Part shown: piece by piece, positions 1 through 12,780 of the stretch | How positions within the stretch are numbered: the stretch's first letter is position 1 | How the letters are laid out: every line of letters begins with the position of its first letter | DNA from: Brassica napus | Lineage: Eukaryota; Streptophyta; Magnoliopsida; Brassicales; Brassicaceae | NCBI RefSeq assembly: GCF_020379485.1 | Contig: NC_063446.1 | Coordinates: forward strand, 18,797,525-18,861,524 | DNA: 64,000 bases | Reading direction: 5' to 3' | Notes under the pieces: model-generated | Told to the model about the DNA's origin: nothing | Databases searched by the model: none | The model's input: only the letters and a program-made list of their open reading frames with translations | Position numbers and translations under genes: made by a program

Positions 1-1036
1 ATTCTTTGACTTTATTTCAGATCAGGTTAGATTGTGTGAGCTCGGCAAGAGCCGTCCCTCAAGCTCAATATGGCATGGGCCAGTTATCCATTCCCTGGTC
101 CAAGTAACTCAGGGTCGGACTCTCGAATAGGGTCTTGAGCGGGATGAAATCTGCCTCCAACACTCAATAACATTGAGAACCTCTGCCCATGCCGATGTCC
201 AACCTTCCTCAGCAGTCAAGCCTTAGTCACCAAAGACAAGCTCTGAACAGCACCACTTAGACCAGGAGATGAGATTCTTTCAACGTCTGGGCCTCCTTCA
301 TTCCCCTCTTCGGGTTTTATGGAGCTCGTTGCATGGCTAGTTCCATTAATCATACCATTCATGTTTCCTTGTAGTCATTGAATTTTATCATCTTAACTGC
401 TCTTGATTCCTTCAGTTTAAGAAGGTACCAAAAGGGAAAAGAGAATCATGGTCCCATGGGTCTATGTAGCTCAGCCTATATTTTTTTGATTATCCGATCT
501 TTACCTCTCCGGCTCCTTTGAACATTAAAATTCCTATTCACATTTTTGGAAGACCCATTACTAAATCTTCTTCGTGCATCGGTGGAAGAAGACCGACCGA
601 GAACACAAAACCGAACTGAATCAGCATCAGTTTTGGTCCTATGGTTCAGGGCCGGCTCAAGAAAATCATGCATCCTTGAGCAAAATAATTTTTAAAATTC
701 ATTTTCATACGACAATGGATAATTTAAAAATTTTGGGCTTTTATTCCTAATTTTTTTAAAACAAATTGGTCCCCTTTTTAACATTATTTATGCCCAAAAA
801 AGTTTGGGCTCTAAGACCAACACCCCCATTGCCCTACTGCCTAAGACAGCCTCCTGGGTTCCTACTCTTTGCTATTATGTGACAAAGAATAATCTAAACC
901 ATAATGAAAAAAAGGAAATGATATATAGTTACAATGCTATTCAAAGAACGGTTTCAACACGAATATAGAGGTATACAAAACTTGAGAATACCTGAGCAAA
1001 CAGAAGATGATTGAATATGATTTTTTTCTCAATATG
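1..1036 (-). pseudogene. Partial tandem copy of the vasculin-like gene
   Basis: Read on the minus strand, this stretch matches exon 2, intron 1 and the end of exon 1 of the intact gene at 3842-5717. The frame at 476-673 encodes SSTDARRRFSNGSSKNVNRN and then FNVQRSRRGKDR, against STNSRRGSTKNAYSNFNVQR in the intact gene. Noncoding matches continue at about 860-905 (intron 1) and 985-1035 (end of exon 1). The copy has indels, stops and a hAT-like insertion at about 642-856; exons 3-5 are absent or lie beyond the left edge. Orientation is the same as the intact gene, so this is a direct duplication whose copy decayed. I infer it is non-functional. Confidence 0.8.
642..856. mobile_element. Small non-autonomous hAT-like insertion
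   Basis: Comparison with intron 1/exon 2 of the intact parent gene shows about 215 extra bases here. The insert begins near CAGGGCCGGCTCAAG and ends with a partly matching inverse (CAGGAGGCTGTCTT on the minus strand). The parent word GGTCCTAC appears on both sides in slightly altered form (635-641 and 857-864), consistent with a roughly 8-bp target duplication. The CAGGGCCGGCT end resembles the hAT element at 37890-47837. It has no coding capacity. Confidence 0.55.
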
Positions 1037-1622
1037 CAATTAACTTAAATTCAAAAAGATATCATACTCAGTAAGGTTTTTCTAAATGTGATTGATCAAT
1101 TTAATCTTTATACGTTCGTTTGTTTGGAATAAAAACATGTTTTAGAACAATTTGAAATCATTTCTCTCATTTTAATGAAAATGCTTTTTGAACATAAAAA
1201 ATCATTTTTATTACTCAATCAAAATGTAGTCTGGAAAGATATACACAAATAGAACGATGAACATAAAAAATTACTTATGAAAAAATCTCGTAGTTCTATC
1301 TAGAGAATCGGAGAGCGGATGAAAATATTTTTAAGAAGATAGTCAGTGTTGGTAAACAAATACCAAAAATTGCAAAGGGAACAACATATAGTACATTGAC
1401 ATGTCTTTTTCTCAAAGATGAGAAAATATAAAACTTATTAATACATAAGCAAACCAAATTTGTCATTTACTGTTCTAGACTATTGAGGTGGGGGAAAGCC
1501 AAATTGTCTTCATTAGAAATCAATAAGAATCCAAAATAAAGTGGAAAAAAATCTGTAAGTTATACTTTAGATTTTGGTTTTAGGTTTGACGTTTAGATTA
1601 TAGGTTTGTGTAACTTGTAAAA
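1037..1622. other. AT-rich spacer, no gene seen
   Basis: Low-complexity AT-rich DNA between the pseudogene and the retroposon. I see no coding frame, RNA gene or element end. Confidence 0.5.
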
Positions 1623-1635
1623 ACTTTGTAAATAG

Positions 1636-3170
1636 TCAAAAAACGTGACATTTCTCTCTCTCTCCCTTCCCTCTCCCTTCTCTCTACCAGAAGTTTTAAA
1701 ACCCTAATTTACTGCCTTTCTCAGCCGGTGGTGGCCTCCGGTGGTTTCTCTACCGCCGCCGCTGCCGGCTGTCTCTCCTCCTCTCTCTGTTTCCCTCTTT
1801 TCCCCTGTCTCGCCTCATTCTTCCTCTCTCTAGCTCCGCCGATATACTCTCCGTTGTGGTCTCCCTCCCCTCTCTGGCGTCGCTGTCCGGTGGTGAGGTT
1901 TCTGGAGCGGTGGTGAGGCGCGGCTGGGAGAGTGAGGTTTGGTGGCTCTTCCAAGGGTGACTTCGAGACATTGCATTAGATCTGGCCAGATCTGCTAGCA
2001 AGGGTGGGCGATGGTGCTCCGGTGGTGGTGCTCTGGGTCTCCGACGCTTCTTTCGGCGTTAGTTAGCTGTGGTCGATGACAAGAACCCTCGTTCTCGGTT
2101 GGGGGTGCTCTTCTTTGCGATCTCTCTCCAGATCCATCTGTCTCTCATCACCAGTGAGAGGTGGCTGGTCATGGAGTCGATTTTGGATCTCAATCGGGTG
2201 CTCTGGTGGTGGTGATGATTCTCTGCCGGCAGTTTTTCCTTGAAGATTGCAGCAGCTCCTTGTGGCTAGAAGGCTTTTCTGCCTGGATCTCGAGGTAAGA
2301 CTGGGCTCTCTTTCTTCGCTAAATCAGAGGTGGCGTTCCGATGATGCAGGTGGCTGGAGATTCTTTATGCGGTGAAGGGTCAGGCTCAGTTCTCGGGGTC
2401 AGTCGCTCGCGCAGGTTATTGTTGGCCTAGGTTGTTGTAGTCATCCTTGGTCTGCAATCCCGGTGGCAGCGAGTGTTGCTAGCGCCTCTGCAGATAGGGT
2501 GTAGTTCTGCTGTTTCTTGCCCTTTGGTGTTAGCGTCATTTTTCCCGTGCAGAGTCTGGTGGATGTGGCGGGTTATCATCCATTAGTCTTTCCAAATAAG
2601 AGCGGTTTCAGGCTGAAGTCTGGGTTTTGGTGGATCCAGTGGGGGTCTTAGGGTTATTGGAGTAGTGTGGTGCCTCTGAACTTCAGGTGGGTGAGTAGAG
2701 GTGGCTGTTTGCGGTGTTTGGTGGCCGGAGCTTCGACAGGCTCTGGTTCGTCGGTTCGCCGCCTCGGTGCAGTCCCATTGTCGTCTACTGTGACCTCCTT
2801 GTTCCGATGGTGTCTTTGCTTCTGCAGGTGGTAGGGCTTTGTAGTGAGGCTATTTTTTGGAGGCGAGTGCCTGGGCAAGCCATTATATACCGGCTCGTTC
2901 TCATATGTTTACTAGTGCTTTCACTTGAAACTCCTGATCCTGCGTGTTGCGCTCTCCGGCCAATCCTTTTAAGTGCTTCCCGAGTGGTTTTTCCTCTGAC
3001 TCTTGTTTTCTAAACCTAAATCGTGTTTTCCTTATTGTTTTTTCGTCGTTGTTATATGTAGTTTCTTTCTGTTGTTGTTTATGTTACTAGTTTGTCATTG
3101 TAACTTCTGTCACAAATTTGAAAATTGTAATATAAGCTTAACATTAACATGTTTACCAAAAAAAAAAAAA
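1636..3170 (+). mobile_element. Noncoding poly(A) retroposon with 13-bp target duplication
   Basis: The sequence ACTTTGTAAATAG occurs at 1623-1635 and again at 3171-3183, directly after a run of A (about 3158-3170). The roughly 1.53 kb between is CT-rich then GT-rich, quite unlike the AT-rich surroundings, and has only short meaningless frames. A poly(A) tail plus a target duplication of this size is the signature of LINE-machinery retrotransposition. Length and lack of coding capacity fit Sadhu-type retroposons known from Arabidopsis, or a retrocopied noncoding transcript; family membership is my inference. A similar unit lies at about 50740-51657. Confidence 0.7.
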
Positions 3171-3183
3171 ACTTTGTAAATAG

Positions 3184-3841
3184 CTAAAACCTTGGATAAT
3201 TATATTGGGGGAAATTTAAAAACCTCTGTAATATTTTTTTTGAAAATCTATATATCTAAAATACATTGTTAGATAAAAAAAGAAAAATAGTTCATTAAAT
3301 AAAGATAATTGTCAACGTAAAATTCAAAATTTTACACTAAGTAGTCGTACTTGGTTCAAAGCTGGTTCAATAGTTCACCGGTTTTTGATTTTTGCGGTTT
3401 ATAGTCAGTATAGGTCAAGGTTGAATCCGGTTCGACCATTATTTCAGGCCAGTTTTAAAAAGATTGGTTCTAGACTACAGAGCTGAGAGGAAAGCAGAGA
3501 AATTAACTAAACCAAATTAACAAAAATGGCAAAAGATGAAATTTATATATTTTAAGAAAGAAACCGAAAGCCTTTAAATTTTCTTTATACCACCAACAAA
3601 GTTTTATGACCTTCCCCTCATCATATCAAACATTAGAAACCTAAGGAAGCTATAGCAAAACAAAAGCTCTTTCTATCTTCAGACCAACAGATGTACAAAA
3701 ACTCATTTTGTAGCTTATCTGAAGTAGAACAACACTCAAAAGTGCAGCTGAAGCCTCCCCCACCTTCTTGTCCACTCCACCAAGTAATAAAACTAAAAAG
3801 AAAAAGGAAAGAGAAATGAGAAAACTATCTTCAAAATCGGA
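3184..3841. other. Spacer with a degenerate GGTTCGACC-type dispersed repeat
   Basis: AT-rich DNA between the retroposon and the stop codon of the vasculin-like gene. About 3345-3475 contains phrases such as CACCGGTTTTTGATT and CCGGTTCGACC that recall the repeat in intron 4 of the SEC14-like gene (54118-54254). The final 200 bases probably hold the 3' UTR of the minus-strand gene. Confidence 0.4.
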
Positions 3842-5717
3842 TCACGAGTTGGGAGTTGCGTCCTCAGTTGCCTCTTTAATGATAGGCAGCGTTTGCATCA
3901 GTGATGGCTTCACCTCCTTGTGCTGTATGTCAAGTCAGATGAGTTAGAAAAAAAACAATGAGAGAGAATCAAAGCAAGCGAAGTAAGAGTGTTGTTATGT
4001 TCATATACCTGTTCATAGAAGGCTCTGATCTCCTCGTCTGTGAGGGCTTCTACCTCAGTATTGTTTTCGTCCCACCCAAGGGATTTAAGGAACTCCGCCT
4101 CTTTTTCATCTGGAAGGTCTGTCGACTCAAAAACGTTAACCCTCTCCGCAGTTTCAGAAACTTTCTCGACCCTTTCCATGACCATGTCATCTCTTTCTAC
4201 ACTTGAAGGGTCACTAGCTACAAGCTCCTTAGAGATGGTGCAAGAGCTTGTTGAGATGTTTGTAGATGTCTTGTTCTTCAAAGCACTGAAAAATGCATTC
4301 CTGCTCTGAGTTTGAGCCAGGGAAAGCTTCTTTTCTGGTGGCATGTTTACCGAGGATCCCTTGAGCTCCCTTGGATTGTTTGTACTTTGCGCAGAAGTAG
4401 TGGATAGTGCAGATGGAGCAGCGATCATCTGGCTAGCAGCAGCAGCCAGGCTGTTGTTTGTAGGACGTGGACTTGGAGATTCTTTGACGGCAGGTTTGAG
4501 AACCACCATCTTCTTAGTAGTATCAGGCTTGATCTGACTACCAGAATTAGAAGGAAGATTACCTAGCCGAAAAGAGGATTGCAGGTGGGTGTTTCTAAAC
4601 GAAGCAAGACCAGTTTCACCACTTCGAGCCATTGGTTTGGTCTTGGATTTATCAGAAGAGCTCAGAACCTGACGAATTAAACCAAAGTAAACTGAGTATA
4701 GCCTAAGGTAACAGGAGGAAATTAATAATAGCTGCGGGAAAAAAAAAAAAAAAACTTACTGAGCCCTTTGGTGTAGAAGGCAGAACCGGTATTAGCTTAA
4801 GAGCTCGGTCTTCAAGTCTCTGTATCTTTGAAGATTCCTAATAAAAGTTAACATGTCAGATAAAAAAAAAAAAAGAAAAAAGGCAAGTGTAGTATAAAGC
4901 AACACAAAGATACAAATCATATACCTGGGGAGGTGTACCAGTTCTAGGAGGCTGCAACAATGCTTCAGCCATGTTACGAGTCTGTCCCGTTAAGGTAGCA
5001 ACATTAGCAGCAACGGGGTCGGAAGCACTCTTGTCAATAACAATGGGAACCTCTGCCAGAGCGGATGTCCAAGGTTCCCCAGGAGTGAAGCCTGAGTTAC
5101 CACCAACAGCAGGACTTAGACAAGGAGACGAGATTCTTAGAACGTCTTGAGTCCTCTCAGAGCTCTTTGGAGGAGGAAGCATACCATTTCTGTTGTAAAG
5201 GCTTCTACCATCTTTGAAACCCATAGAAAACCCTGGGTCGTCCTGTTTCCTTGCTGACATTGAATTAGATCGCCTTAACTGAACTTCATTTAAAAAGGTG
5301 CCGAAAGGGAAACAAGTATCATGGTCCCATGGGTGGTCTACGTAGCTCTCCCTGCTCCGATCTTTATCTCTATTGCTCCTTTGAACATTGAAGTTACTAT
5401 ATGCATTTTTTGTAGACCCCCTCCGGGAATTGGTGGAACAAGACCGATCAAGAAAAGGAGACCCAAGTGAATCAACATCGGTGGTTTTGGTCCTACTCTT
5501 GCTATTATTAAGTAACAAAGAAGAATCTAAAACAAAAACAAAAACAAAAAGGGAGAGTCACAATGCTATTCAAACAATGACACTAAACGTAAAGAAGAGG
5601 ATGGAGCATACCTGAGCGAGCAGACGATGAAAGAATGTGATTTTTACTCCCAACACTAGAACCATTCCCTGTACTTCTCAGCCATTCAGGTACCAAAGAG
5701 GGTTCACGTTTCTCCAT
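3842..5717 (-). CDS. Vasculin-like nuclear protein, five exons, 508 aa
   Basis: Exons on the minus strand are 5612-5717, 4925-5526, 4760-4837, 4009-4668 and 3842-3922. All junctions are GT-AG and phases agree (total 1527 nt with stop). The start is MEKREPSLVPEWLRS, the first ATG after the 5' leader. The protein is Ser/Pro/Asn-rich and largely disordered. The only recognisable domain is at about residues 451-482, where EAEFLKSLGW is followed by an acidic gap and LTDEEIRAFYEQ. This resembles the C-terminal block of vasculin (GPBP1), a GC-rich-promoter-binding protein in animals; plant function is not established to my knowledge. There is no signal peptide or membrane segment. A broken partial copy lies downstream at 1-1036. 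The structure is clear; the function is inferred from one motif. Confidence 0.85.
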
Positions 5718-6300
5718 CAACCAATTTTGCAATTCCTCTTCCTATCTCTAATCACCTAACACCACAACGAACAATTGATTCGTTCCAAACCCTCTCTCTC
5801 TCAGATTGCTAGAAGATCATCATCACTCACTGTCAATAAGAGACTAGCACAGTGATGGCACCCTAACAACTAGGGCAATTATCTCTGTATATGATGACTA
5901 TCACTCCCGATGTTAATCACCCTAATCCCAACACAGCACGATGGGTGCGAACACCAGACCGAGATTATTTGGATGAAATCGCTCGAAACGAAACAATGGC
6001 AAGGAGGGAGAAGAGAAACCTACGACAAATTTGGAAGAAGAAAAAAAAAATAACGAATTCGAGAGACAAGACGGGGAGCGATTGGAGTAGAGGATGACGA
6101 TGCAATTAGGGTTTGTAGAAGCGAAATTAGGGTTTTGCGATGGGAAGACGAGACTGGTAGGCCGAATGTTCTTTTTATTTGCTCTCTCTCTCTCTGTGTT
6201 TTGGGAATACTTGGAACAAGAAAACTCATGAACAAACAGCAGCCTCTCTCTCTCTCTCTCGCTTTCTCTTTTCTAAGAGAAGAGAGGACTACTCAGTTTT
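5718..6300 (-). promoter_or_regulatory. 5' leader and putative promoter of the vasculin-like gene
   Basis: Upstream of the ATG at 5717 the minus strand shows CT-rich leader sequence (5760-5810, 6175-6265) and the plant leader-like motif AACCCTAA at two places (about 6090-6135). No convincing TATA box is visible, as often in housekeeping plant genes. The exact start of transcription cannot be fixed from sequence. Confidence 0.4.
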
Positions 6301-6681
6301 TATTTTTATATATCTTTTTTTCTTTAGGTTTTTTATTTCATCTACAAGAAATTGTTTTGATACACTCTTGAAATGTTTCTTCTCAATTCAATCAGTTTAT
6401 AGTAATACCAAAATTTAATACCCCTCAGATTATTTCCTTATTTAGTTATTAATATATATATTGACAATTGTAATTTAATTAAATCACTATTTTCACTATT
6501 ACTGTTTATTTAGTATATATATATATATATATCTCTGAACACGTTTTAATTAATTTATCACCATAATTTCATAAACTTTACATATTTATATCATTTATAA
6601 GAAAATCTGAAAATTTTGTTCATAATTTAATATATATATATATATATATATATATTCATACTTAGAACATCATCGTCATTC

Positions 6682-6770
6682 ACCGACCAACGCGGAATCG
6701 GACTAATGGTTCTGTGAAAGGTCGAGCTCTTTAGTTTGATTCTCGTTGAGAAGACAGATTTACACCCTTC
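6682..6770 (+). mobile_element. Possible tRNA-derived SINE fragment
   Basis: About 90 bases that interrupt copy one of the local repeat; copies two and three run straight from the CACCGA region into AACTATTT. The insert has GC content above its surroundings and contains GGACTAATGGTTCTGTGAAAG then TAGTTTGATTCTCGTTGAG, loosely like pol III A and B boxes. No poly(A) or clear target duplication is visible, so this is tentative. Confidence 0.3.
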
Positions 6771-7419
6771 GGAAAAAAACTATTTCGCGCATTTTTAACT
6801 ATTCTAATTTAGTTACCCTATCTCTAAATATAATTTATTAGAAATAATATTACTATTATATATATTTCACTCATATACATAGCATTTTTTTTTACCTGCT
6901 ACAAAGTTTTGACATTTAATAACTCATGTCTTCTTGTTATTTTTTTATAACTCGGAAAATAAAAATAAAAGGTAAATTTTTTTTTGTAATCTACTTCAAA
7001 ATAAAAGGTAAATTTTGTTTTGTGACACTGCAATAGCTCGAGCTTAGGCTATGCTCTTCTAAAACTCATTAAATGCTTCTCATATATCCTCACTTTCTGT
7101 TACTCATGAGGATTTCTCTTTGACTCCTTGGAGTTTCTTTGTTATAAGGTGCCTACTGGTATCTTGATTTTCTGATTGTTTTTGTTGGCCTTGGCTATGT
7201 AAGAACTATGAACCTTACGGTTGATTCAATATTACACAAAGCGTTAAAAAAAAAAGATCACTGTTTGCTCCAACAATGTTGCATTGCAATAGTACAATAG
7301 TATGTAGTTTACTCTTTAGAGCATTATTTATGGGGTTTTTTTCAATTGTGTGTCCTGCACCCCTATAATTGCCATTTAAATCTCGCAATACCCATCTCTA
7401 AATATCTTATTTTGCTTTT

Positions 7420-7981
7420 ATTAGTTTACTTTATTTGATATTGATTTTCTTTTATTTTTAAATATTTTTTTTAGAATATTGACATTTTTGAAAATAATAA
7501 ATTAAAATAACGATTTTAACTTTTATATAGTATAAAAATAAAAAATAATTATTTATGTTGAATTTCGAAAATTTATTATAGATATTAAGTTAATACATTT
7601 ATAAAGTTTTTAACCTTTTTAGTTTACATTATTTGATATTGATTTCTGTTTATTTATAAATATTTTTTTGAAATATTGACATTTTTGAAAATATTAAACT
7701 AAAATGATGATATGTCATACTTTGATCGGTGGTTTTAAATCCTATGTGGACGCCTTCGATGGCTTATAACCTCGACTTTTATATAATATATATATAGGTT
7801 TTTTGAAAATATTGACATATTTAAAAATTTCAAATTCAAAAATGTTTATTTGTCATTATACGATTGGCCGTTTAAAATACTACGTGGACGTCTTCGATGG
7901 ATTATAGCTTCGACTTTTATATAATATATATAGATTATATATTGTAATACTAATTAAGGTTTTCTTCTTTTATTTAAGAAA
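7420..7981. repeat. Array of diverged ~190-bp repeats (left part)
   Basis: Three units start near 7420, 7615 and 7795. Two of them carry the phrase ACGTGGACGTCTTCGATGG or a close variant (near 7746 and 7882), followed by CGACTTTTATATAATATAT. A further copy lies at 11360-11545, on the other side of the Helitron. Joining 7981 to 11360 gives a continuous array, which defines the Helitron edges. No coding content. Confidence 0.65.
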
Positions 7982-10900
7982 CTAGGTGTTTTCCTGCACC
8001 ATGTGCAGTGATAAATTTTTTAAAAGTTAAATTATATTTAAAATGAAATTTATTAATATTATATATTTTATTATTTGTAACTAATATTTAATATAAAATT
8101 GATTATTTACGCATAAAATTAAGAAAAAAATAATTTTGTTTATTTTAAATTACATTTAATAATATATATGAAATATATTTAAAATTCGAATCTTAGATAA
8201 ATTTTTTATCTATTTATTTTGGTTAAATGTACTAAATAAACTTGTATAAAATTACTAAAAATCATATAAAATTGTATAGTTATTAAAAATTATAACTAAA
8301 CAATATTTATAAATTTTGTAGATATCTAAAAGAAACTAATGAAATTACGATTAACAATTTATTAATTTTTTTAAAAAGATGTAGAAAATTTTGAAAATAT
8401 TAGTAATAAAAATTGTATAATTATAAAAATACAATTAAATAATGTATTTCGAAATTTATAATGCATATTTCAATATATTTATTTTATTGATGATTTATGA
8501 ATTATTACCATATTTTAAGAAGTTTAACAAAAATATAAATCAACATTAAATGTAATGTATTGGTTATTGTCATATTCTATAAAGTGTACCAAAAATATAT
8601 GTCAGTAATAAATGTGATTGTCCATGTCATATTAACTATAAAAAATGAAAATAATTATCTAATATTCTTTTACAGTTTTTTAGGATTTTAGAAAAATAAA
8701 TTAATATTACATAATCTTTTATAATTATATTTTTTCTAGGATTTAGAAAAATAAAATTTCTATCAAATAATTATTTCTAGTTAATATTAACTATTTTTAA
8801 AAGTTTCCATTTTTAAAATTCTTTTTTTTTCAATATCACTAATATTTTTACAAATTTTCTTGTTAGTATAGTAATTTTTACTATCATCCTTATCATTAAT
8901 GTTTTTAAGTATAAATTACTATTAAATAAAATTTTACAATTCTCTCTAGTTAGGATTTTGGTTTTAAAAAAGAAAAAAATCTTAATTGGTTAAAATTAGA
9001 AAAAAAATATATATTGTTTTTAGAAATCTCTTTTATTTAGGATTTTAGGAAAAGAAAAATTTATTTTCACATAATGCCAGTTTTTATTGACACATTCAAA
9101 ATCTAATTTTTTTAATTGACATGTGTCACAATCATATCAGGTGAAATATTTAAAGTTAATTTTTGATTTATATTTTTTTAACACAAAATTATGAAAAGGT
9201 AAAGTTAGTTAATTATATGAAAAATAAGATTATTTTTTATTTTACTTAGACTTTTAAAAAGAGAATTAATTATTTTATAACTGGTTTTTCTTTTAGATTT
9301 TTATACAAATATTTTATTTTTAATAGAAAAAATCTGTTTATTATTTATATATTTTTTTCTTATACACACGAACACATATTTATCATATTTACACATACTC
9401 ATGTACGACAACAACATCAAAAATAAAAATTACGGCAGCATCATAAAAGATAATAAGGATAATAAAAAGTTGAGTTGCATCAAGAAATTAAAAGCAAATA
9501 CTTAGGTAATACTTTCCGTGTAAATACTATTGTGTTTTGTAAAAATAATTAGTGGAAGATTAAACCTAAATATAGATGTGAAATATTTGTAATTTTTTTG
9601 TCATAATTTTTTAACATACAATTATCTATTAAAAAAGAAAGTTAGTTACTTATAAGAAAATAATAAGAGTACTTTTATAATTTTATTTTAATTAGGCTTT
9701 AAAAATGTAATATTATTTATTTAAAAGTTTATTTTTCTTTATGTTTTTATTAAATAATTTATTGTACTTGTAGGATTTTACAACTCGTTTTTGTTTAACA
9801 TTTTTTCTTGAAAGTTAATATTTATCTTTTATAATTCTCTATTTTTAGTATCTTTTAAAACAAACATTATAATAAAGAATAATAATAAAACTATTAAATA
9901 ATATTTATCATTAATTTTTAAGAAAAATCTTTTTTATTATTTAAGTATATATATTTTTGATTATGAGATACTTTAACACATATCACATTTTCAAATATAT
10001 AATTGATATTGTCACAATCATGTTAATTACCAATTTTGACAAACTTTTTATAAATAAGAATAATAATAATAATAATAATAAGACTATTAAATAATATTCA
10101 TATTTAATTTTTATGAAAACTGATTTTTATTATATATATATATTTGATTATAAGATAGTTTAACACGTATCACATTTTTAAATAGATAACTGACATGTGT
10201 CACAATCATATTAATTAGAAATTTTGAAGAATCAAGATCAATATAATCTTTTATAATTTTATTTTCATTAAAATTTTAGAAAAGGAAAATTATATTAAAT
10301 CAATTGTTTTCAAATCTATTTTTTTAGGATTTTGAAAAAGGAAAATTTCTAAAAAAAATACTACTAAATATTTTTAAAATTTTGTTTTCACTATTAAATA
10401 ATTTTTAAATGTAGTTTTTACAAAATTCATTTTTATTATCTTATTATATATATTTTTAAATTATTATATATTTAAACACATGTCACAATATTAGAAGAAA
10501 AATTATTATAAAATAATCTTTTGGTTAGGATTTTAAAAAAGGAAAACTACTATTAAAAAGGAAAATTACTATTAAATAATATTTATATTTACTTTTTAAT
10601 AAAATTCATTTTTAATATTTTAGTATATATATATATATATTTTTTAATTATGAGATAGATTAACACATGTCACAATCTTAAAATATATAATTGCCAAGTG
10701 TCACGATTATGGTAATTATCAATTTTTATAATATTAAAATACTACTAAATATTTTAAAATTTTTGTTTTTACTATTAAATAATTTTTAAATGTAGTTTTT
10801 AAAAAATTCATTTTTATTATCTTATTATATATATTTTTAAATCATTATATATTTAAGCACATGTCACAATATTAGAAGGAAAATTATTATAAAATAATCT

Positions 10901-11359
10901 TTTGGTTAGGATTTAAAAAAAGGAAAACTACTATTAAAAAGGAAAATTACTATTAAATAATATTTATATTTACTTTTTAATAAAATTCATTTTTTTTTAA
11001 TATTTTAGTATATTTTGTTTTTAATTATGAGATAGATTAACACATGTCACAATCTTAAAATATATAATTGCTAAGTGTCACGATTATGTTAATTAGCAAC
11101 TTTGAAGAATCAAGCTTTATATAATAAGATTTTATATAATATTAAAACAAAAAATTTCTATTAAATAATATTTATATTTACTTTTTAATAAAATTCATTT
11201 TTGTTAATATTTGAGTATATTTTTTGTTAATATTTTAGTATAATTATTTTTTAATTATGAGATAGATTAACACATGTCACAATCTTAAAATATATAATTG
11301 CCAAGTGTCACGATTATGTTAATTACCAACTTTGAAGAACCAAGCTTTATATAATGAGA
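7982..11359 (-). mobile_element. Non-autonomous Helitron, 3378 bp
   Basis: On the minus strand the element begins TCTCATTATATAAAGC (11359 downward), preceded by A. It ends with the hairpin CTGCAC-ATG-GTGCAG, then GAAAACAC and CTAG, followed by T (7982 is the last base). A before a TC start, and hairpin plus CTAG before T at the end, are the defining Helitron signals. The insertion sits between A and T of a repeat unit, with no target duplication. It is AT-rich and has no Rep/helicase frame, so it is non-autonomous. Its 5' third repeats its own 5' end several times. Confidence 0.8.
10130..11359 (-). repeat. Tandem copies of the Helitron 5' end inside the Helitron
   Basis: The phrase GATTAACACATGTCACAATC followed by AATTGCCAAGTGTCACGATTATG recurs at about 10660-10710, 11035-11085 and 11265-11315, with weaker forms near 10160-10215. 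GAAGAATCAAGC-TTTATATAAT, the 5' tip on the minus strand, appears near 11103 and 11335 and in altered form near 10228. Spacing is about 230-380 bases. The block around 10450-10600 is also nearly repeated at 10820-10980. Confidence 0.65.
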
Positions 11360-12039
11360 TAGATTTTTTGGAAATATTGACATATTTAAAAATTTCAAAT
11401 TCAAAAATGCTTATTTGTCATAATACGATTGACCGTTTAAAATGCTACGTGGACGTCTTCGATGGCTTATAGCTTCGACTTTTATATAATATATAGATTA
11501 TATATTGTAATACTAATTAAGTTTTTCTGCTTTTATTTAAGAAATTGGTTTGAGAAACTGTTGAAATGTTTCTTCGTAGTCCAATGAATTTATGGTAGTA
11601 TAAAAATTTAATACCATAAAAGTATTTCCTTATTTATTCACAACCAATTAATGCATATTTTACAAGTAAAATATCATTAAATAATTATGTTTTTACTATT
11701 AAAATTTAATTAATATATCGTTTAACAGATTTTAATAAACAATTTACCATAATTTGTACACTCATCCTATCTATCATTTATATAAAACTGTTTCTGTAAT
11801 TTTTGAGGAAAATAATAAGTATTGACCAATGAAAACCATTAACTGAAAAAACTGTTTTGCATATTTTTCACCATTATAATTTAGTTACAGTCTCTACAAA
11901 TACATTTTGATAAATATAATATAATCAGAAATTTTACTGTTAACAGAAAAGAACATTATCATAATTTCATTTAATTCACTTATATATATATATATAGCAT
12001 TGTGTATACTTTCAAAAAGGATTTGACATATATTTGACA

Positions 12040-12780
12040 GATATAATATATATATAAAATATTTATGCATTTCGTTTTGTCAACAACACACACATATTGG
12101 TAGTAAAAGATTTATGCCTGCCTGTTCTTTGCAAGTGGAGTGAAAATACTTCTCTTTAATTTCATTGATTTCTTTTTTTTTTGACAACATCAACTAATAA
12201 CTAATTAGAAACTCCAACCGGTCTAACAAGCCAAACCGGTGTGATTGAATCGACATGAAGCAAAGCAGAAACATTGATTACGTTTCAGATGAAACCATCA
12301 TCTTAGATATTGTCCTTAGAAATTATTTTAATTCTGCATGCAAAAAGAAAAACTTCATTTTAGACATCTAACTTTTTTTGAGTGATGCCTTCTTAAAATA
12401 ATGCCACCCCAAACTCACATTCACAATTATATGATTTCATAGACCATATATATAACACCAACATCCTCTTTAGTCCGTTATTTTTTTGGAAAAAGGAAAG
12501 TCTTTAATCCGTTATTGATAAACCGGAAATGAATTATGGGTTTCATGTGTTAATTATATGATTATTTTGTGTTGATTCCCCATTTGCCTTTGATTCCCGA
12601 TCTCAGAGACTTTGTAAGGGTCTCTATCTAGACTCGAGTAAATATCACTGTTCTATATTTATTTTTATTTTCTGACATCTGAAAAACTATTCAGTTATTC
12701 AATCAATAGGTGGTATAATAAGAATAGAAAAATCGACAAAAACAATTCTCTGAAAAGTTTGTGCAGTTTTAAATCATGAC
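12040..12780. other. AT-rich spacer, no gene seen
   Basis: No coding frame, RNA gene or clear element end. A pair of AACCGGT words occurs near 12218-12240. Confidence 0.4.

Noticed and set aside
1728..2001. Overlapping frames on both strands at the start of the retroposon
   Set aside because: CT/GA-rich low-complexity translation without domains; the stretch lies inside a noncoding insertion.
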